Assembly: GCA_024811115.1 (NCBI GenBank)
Contig: JAKOGH010000803.1
Location: 1 to 51,695, forward strand
Origin: Terana coerulea
Lineage: Eukaryota; Basidiomycota; Agaricomycetes; Polyporales; Phanerochaetaceae
DNA length: 51,695 bases
Direction: 5' to 3'
Shown: piece after piece, positions 47,410 through 51,695 of the stretch
Layout: every line of letters begins with the position of its first letter
How positions within the stretch are numbered: the first letter of the stretch is position 1
The notes under the pieces: model-generated
Seen by the model: only the letters and a program-made list of their open reading frames with translations
What the model was told of the DNA's origin: nothing
The model's database searches: none
Program-made: the position numbers and the translations under genes

Positions 47410-48784
47410 ATGTCTGCCAGCAAAACGCCTGTTCTCTTCCTCGGTGCCACAGGTACGCAGTAGAACATTCTCATAACGATGGAGTGTGCTAACTGTGAAC
47501 GTACGCAGGTTACATCGGGGGCTCTGTGCTTACCCGCCTCCTTGCTCACCCTGACGTCAAGTCTCTGGACATCACTGTTCTCCAGCGGTCGGAGAGCAAG
47601 GCCAAGGTGCTTGAGAAGCATGGTGTCAAATATGCTATAGGCTCCGTCACGGACCACCAGTTCCTCGAGGACCTCGTGTCGAAGGCGGATATCATTTTCT
47701 CCATCGTAAGTGGTTACATTTACGTACCGGAATGGCTTTACTGAAGCGATATATTAGACCCATGGTATTGATGTGCCAGTCATGCAAGCGCTTCTTAGGG
47801 GAACTAAGAGGCGGTTCGAGGCTACGGGCAAGGCTCCTATTCTTATTCATACGGTAAGCTCTATCACAAAAGGGCTTCGAAGCAAAGGCTGAATGCAGCT
47901 GTACAGTCTGGCACTGGTACCTTCGCCACACCGGCAAAGGGCATGCACTCGCGTGACTTGGTGTACGACGACCGGAACGCCGGCCAAATCGAGACCCTGT
48001 CGGACGAAGCCTTCTTCCGGGCAATTGACAAGGAGATTGTAGCAGCGGACAAGCAAGGTGCGTTGCAACGCTCGCCCGAGTCCTGCATAGTGCTGAGACT
48101 CACGACCGCTCACGCAGGCCACGTCAAGAGCTACATCATCCTCCCGGCGACCATCTACGGTCTGCCTTCCGGCCCGTTCGTCGATGCAGGCATCCAAAGC
48201 CTCTTCTCCATCCAAATCCCCGCGCTCGTCAAGACGTCGCTTGCCCGAGGACAGGGCGCTGTGGTCGGCAAGGGGCTTGCGGTGTGGAACAACGTCAGCA
48301 TTGACGATGGTAAGTCCTCCTCCCCGTAGCGCACTTACCCTCGAGGCTGACTCTGTCGCAGCGGCGGACTTGTACATTGTCCTGTACAACGCCGTGACCA
48401 AGTCTGGCAACACTCTCGGGCACGGCCGCGAGGGCTACTACGTCTGCGAGAACGGCACATATGCCTGGTACGACTTGACGAAGGAGATCGCGAAGGTCCT
48501 CCACGAGAAGGGTCTCGGCAAGAGCCCGGAGCCGACATCGTACACCCCCGAGGAGCTGGCCAAGTTCTTCCCATCCGAGGTACGTTGTCTATCGATGCAC
48601 GAGGGTTGTAATATTGACAGTCTTCTGCGCGCAGGATATCGGAAACTTCCTCGTTGGCAGCAACTCTCGCGCTGCGGGCAACCGGTCGAGGTCCATTGGC
48701 TGGAAGCCTAAGCACACCACTGCGGACATGCTGGCGAGCATTCGCCCTCAGGTTGAGGCAATCATTAAGTCGCAGGAGGCGTAG
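47410..48784 (+). CDS. NAD(P)-binding Rossmann-fold protein (NmrA / atypical SDR-like), right copy
   Basis: Seven exons join without frame errors: 47410-47452, 47509-47705, 47758-47853, 47907-48057, 48118-48309, 48362-48579 and 48635-48784, 348 residues. The N-terminus has the dinucleotide motif VLFLGATGYIGGSVLTRLL (G-x2-G-x2-G), then DITVLQRSESKAKVLEKHGVKYAIGSVTD, typical of atypical short-chain dehydrogenases/NmrA-like proteins (the R after LQ fits NADP preference). Later come VKSYIILPATIYGLPSGPF, SIDDAADLYIVLYNAV, EGYYVCENGTYAWYDLTKEIAKVLHEKG and a basic C-terminal region. This is the pattern of a soluble NAD(P)-dependent oxidoreductase or redox sensor; the substrate is unknown. Convergent with the F-box gene, about 190 bases between stops. 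A TATA box sits 94 bases upstream. This is the intact member of the pair. Confidence 0.88.
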
Positions 48785-48970
48785 TAACCGACCTGAAGAC
48801 GATGTTGTCTGTCCATATCTGCCCTAGTAGAGCAAGCAGCCACAACCCGTCAGAGTTCTCTTATAATGCGACGCTGTCATGTATATTTTCCCTTCATACA
48901 TATATGATAATTATAATGGATGTTATTGCCCTATCGCGGCCCGACAGTACTCTTGCTCTCAATTCCCCTT

Positions 48971-51268
48971 CTACTCCATGGCGGAACTCGCCTTCACAAG
49001 CGGCCATTGATGGGTTATGTCCGACGGACTGTGGTTCTCGTCCATGTAACGCTTGTGATGGGGATTGCCGTGATCATGCGCATATGCAACATCGACCACG
49101 CCGGAGGAGGTACGGTTGATGCGATAGAAAGACACAAGCCCGTCCGCGTCCCTGAGAAACGCCATCGTCCGCAACGACGGGCAATTCGCCGCGAAAACCT
49201 TAACCACGCTGTCGGCTTCGCCCCAAAAATACATGTCATTCGCGGTCCTCGTCATACCCTCCTGCTCGGGCGGGAAGCCGTCCTCGAAGTCCGTCAAGTT
49301 GACCGGAGCCGCGGTCGAGTAGATGTTGAGATTCCAGCCGAAATGCTCCAGCCTGTTGAAGCGCCTGAACCGCTCGGCATATTCCCAGGTAGGTCGCGGC
49401 CAGAAGACCACCTTCGTCTTGCTTTGGCGGCTACTATCGCGGTACGCCAGGGTCAAAGACAGGAGGTCCGGGCACGCATCTGCGATGAGGGCGATGATAT
49501 TACTTTCGCCGTATTCGACCCCATCGAGTATGAGATACTGAAGCGCAGACCCGCTCAGGGTAAGAAGGAGGCCCCGAAGAATTGGATATGGAATGCCGTA
49601 GGATACGGAGAGTTTGAAGTGTGTTAGAGGAAGACGCCTTTCAGCTATGCTTGATGCCTGGGTCATGAGAGTGACGAGGTCGCCCCAAGCTGAGGGAGGC
49701 AGCTCGACGAAGTGTAGTTTCTGTAAGTTCACGAATGGATTGACGCCTTGGAATCCTACGGGGGGAGCCAGTGTCCATGTGGCAAGGTGTAGCCATTTGA
49801 GGTTGGGCATGGAAGGGAGGAGCGACCAGACATTCTCCTGCTCATGCGCATAGATTCTGAGCGTCCAGTTTGTGATGCATGAGTGAACATCAGCCTCGTC
49901 ATCCGGACTGCTGGTTGCGTAGCACGACGTGAGCTGGAGGTGCCATAGCCTGGGAAGCGCAAGTATCGTCTTCTTCAGCTCGTCCGAGATGAGCAAGCCC
50001 ACGATGGTCAAGCTGCGAAGCTTGGGGCAGCGAGAGACAACCCTGCTGAGATCCGACGCTATTGGCGTTAGGTATTCCATTAGGCCGCTTTCGAGCGAGT
50101 TCCACCCAGCCATGCTGAGACGACTTCCCAAAGTTGCATAGACATTGAGGGACTCGAGGGAATAGGTCATATGTTCGCTCTCAAGCAAGCAAGAAGTGTG
50201 CTTGTGGAACTGATCTCGCGCCTCCAGCAGAAGCTTACGGACGTACGCTTCACGAGCACTAGGCTCGACGGCCTCAATGTCGTCCATGCGTCCTAGACAT
50301 GGCAGGTGAATGGTTCGGTTCTGATCGTTATTGTTTAGTGACTAGAACTACCGGTCAGGTTGGATTTATAACGACTTACCGTATAGATGTACTTCATTGC
50401 TATGGTTCGCAGTACGCGACAGACAGAAGCCAGGCGTCGTCCGTCGTTTATGCCGACGAAACCCATGATGATATGCAAGAGCTCTGGGGAAGATTCAAAA
50501 GCTTGATGACCTGAAACTTCGGCTGCTTGTTTATGCTGAAGGTTTCACGAACCTCGCCTGAATGAGGGGTAAGTACATATCAAGCATTCATGTCGAGCCT
50601 GAACGAAACCGTACCAATCACAGCAAAGATTGCATTCATATTATTGAGGGAAAACCTCATCTGCCATGTCCGCTCGAAGGCTTCTAGCGTCCGGATCAGT
50701 ACGGTATTTATGCGGGATACATGGGTTGCTGGCGTATGACGTAGTACGTACCAAGTGCTTCATTGTTGCTGCCGTGCAGGAACTCTTGGGACTCCACCGC
50801 ATGCTGCAGCAGCTCCGAGAAGTGCTCCGTGAACTTAGTAAACCTGCGAAAGGCCGATTCATATCGAGGTTTGTGACGACCAGCGAGGTCTAGGCTTCCC
50901 TAAAGAGACATCAGGGATGTTGTTCGAATGTAAGAAAGAACCTGCATACCGCATGAAAACCCTTCAACGACTCACACAGGCGAAGAAGACGGTATGTGAC
51001 GCCCTTCGTGGACACAGGGTCATCACAGGCGTCGCGGGAAAGCCTGCGCTCAGACTGATCTGCCCCATGAAGCGTATGGGAAACCTGACGGCGTTCTTCT
51101 TCCTCGTATAGTCTAGTGGGGTAACTGCCTTTGTAACGCTCTAGACGTACCGTCGACAAACAAAACTCATGGGATGGAGGTGAGATACGTACGAACGAAT
51201 GTCTCCCCATACAATTGAGCTCTACGCTCAGCCTCGTGCGCTAGAATGTCCTCGTCGTCGGAATCCAT
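48971..51268 (-). CDS. F-box / leucine-rich-like protein, right copy
   Basis: Composite model from ATG 51268. N-terminal exons give MDSDDEDILAHEAERRAQLYGETFVR, RYKGSYPTRLYEEEERRQ and SLDLAGRHKPRYESAFRRFTKF, then EAFERTWQMRFSLNNMNAIFAVI. Next comes an F-box-like segment (SSPELLHIIMGFVGINDGRRLASVCRVLRTIAMKYIYT), normally the Skp1-binding part of an SCF ubiquitin ligase. The last exon (48971-50321) continues NRTIHLPCLGRMDDIEAVEP and holds leucine-rich-like repeats (CPKLRSLTIVGLLISDE, MPNLKWLHLATWTL, GSALQYLILDGVEYGESNIIALIADACPDLLSLTLAY). The 438-residue C-terminal frame is intact. One frame step remains just before the F-box (TTTT on the coding strand, 50497-50500), present in both arms; it may be a shared base-calling error, or the N-terminal part may be a separate gene. 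Confidence 0.78.
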
Positions 51269-51543
51269 TGCAGTATACTCCTAAATACTCGTAGAGAATT
51301 TCAAAACTTCGCACAGCGAGTATGAGGTGTGGTGGGTTGTATGTTGGCTGGTGAAGAATAACATATTTTTCGATCGACTTGGTTGAGTCCAAGACGGATT
51401 TGCAAGCGCGCGTCTATTTGCCGAAAGCACCCACTCGCGCCAAAACCGCACTCGATGACCGACCATCCACCGATAATCGTAGGACTGAGTGTCGGAGATA
51501 ATATACGCAGAACAGCAAGGATAGCACTTGTGCATTACAGATT

Positions 51544-51695
51544 CTAATGAGTGCTGTTGGCAGAATTTGGCTCGACGAAGGGCCAAAGATGAAGAAAAGA
51601 CGGGTCATGGTCGAAATATTCTCGCATATTACCAAGGGCCATATCTGTGAGCTCGACCGCATCGGCACTTGAACGCTCGATGCGATAAAAGTTCC
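51544..51695 (-). CDS. C-terminus of an F-box/LRR-type paralog (partial, runs off window)
   Basis: An open frame enters from the right edge and ends at TAG 51544-51546: about 50 residues including NFYRIERSSADAVEL, FDHDPSFLHLWPFVE and a short Asn/Ser tail. The FYRI-R and L/QWP-V blocks are spaced as at the C-terminus of the neighbouring F-box/LRR-like protein, so it is probably a tandem paralog in the same orientation. The N-terminal part is outside the window. Confidence 0.5.
   Translation of the reverse strand, partial: NFYRIERSSADAVELTDMALGNMREYFDHDPSFLHLWPFVEPNSANSTH

Larger units (their letters stand above)
43180..51695. repeat. Right arm of large inverted repeat
   Basis: Reverse-complement partner of 334-10350, with gene order mirrored. 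It is shorter than the left arm mainly because most of the first DUF6533 gene is missing here (remnant at 46070-46358). The F-box and NAD(P)-binding copies in this arm keep longer open frames than the left copies, so this arm is the better reference for gene models. It continues to the last base of the window. Confidence 0.93.

Noticed and set aside
1..51695. CRISPR arrays, bacterial operons, tRNA or rRNA genes
   Set aside because: No regularly spaced repeats, no tRNA cloverleaf noticed and no rRNA-like sequence. Spliced genes with TATA boxes show a fungal nuclear genome.
334..51695. Inverted repeat as a simple sequencing hairpin artefact
   Set aside because: A read-through hairpin would give mirror copies alike to the very centre. 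Here the centre is 33 kb of unique sequence and the inner arms differ by gene loss. A haplotype misjoin is not excluded and is kept in the findings.

Overview
The window reads as nuclear DNA of a filamentous basidiomycete, probably an Agaricomycete and possibly a polypore. The genes are broken by many 45-60 base GT-AG introns. The recognisable families are F-box/LRR-like proteins, DUF6533 seven-helix membrane proteins and Zn(II)2Cys6 factors. There is no sign of bacterial or organellar organisation. Exon joins below were made by eye from splice signals and reading frame.

Layout. The two ends are the arms of a large imperfect inverted repeat: about 334-10350 on the left and about 43180-51695 on the right, where it runs off the window. 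From outside in, each arm carries the tail of an F-box-type paralog, an F-box/LRR-like gene, a convergent NAD(P)-binding (NmrA/atypical SDR-like) gene, and a run of DUF6533 genes. The outer 5 kb of the arms is nearly identical. The inner 5 kb is clearly diverged and has lost sequence. A third, decayed copy of the region upstream of the NAD(P)-binding gene lies at 42595-43130. A further DUF6533 gene (10582-12190) is seen only on the left.

The roughly 33 kb between the arms holds ordinary single-copy genes: a J-domain co-chaperone (14648-16226), a secreted/membrane-anchored Kelch protein (16816-20035, minus), an acyl-CoA-binding protein (23217-23897, minus), a two-PH-domain protein (24518-26427), and two paralogous Zn(II)2Cys6 transcription factors (27822-30580 and 34810-37438). 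Long stretches (12.2-14.6, 20.0-23.2, 30.6-34.8 and 37.4-42.6 kb) gave no recognisable protein.

Quality caveat. Many otherwise good genes need one base added back in a short homopolymer to stay in frame (DnaJ, Kelch, PH and both regulators). All eight disrupting indels found between the arms also shorten the left copy. This looks like uncorrected long-read error, so frameshifts here are weak evidence of pseudogenes. The TAG in the DUF6533 gene at 5661-7289 is a substitution, and the internal deletion of its right-arm copy is large; both are better candidates for real decay. No pathway links the neighbouring genes. The most interesting structure is the inverted repeat and its paralog clusters.
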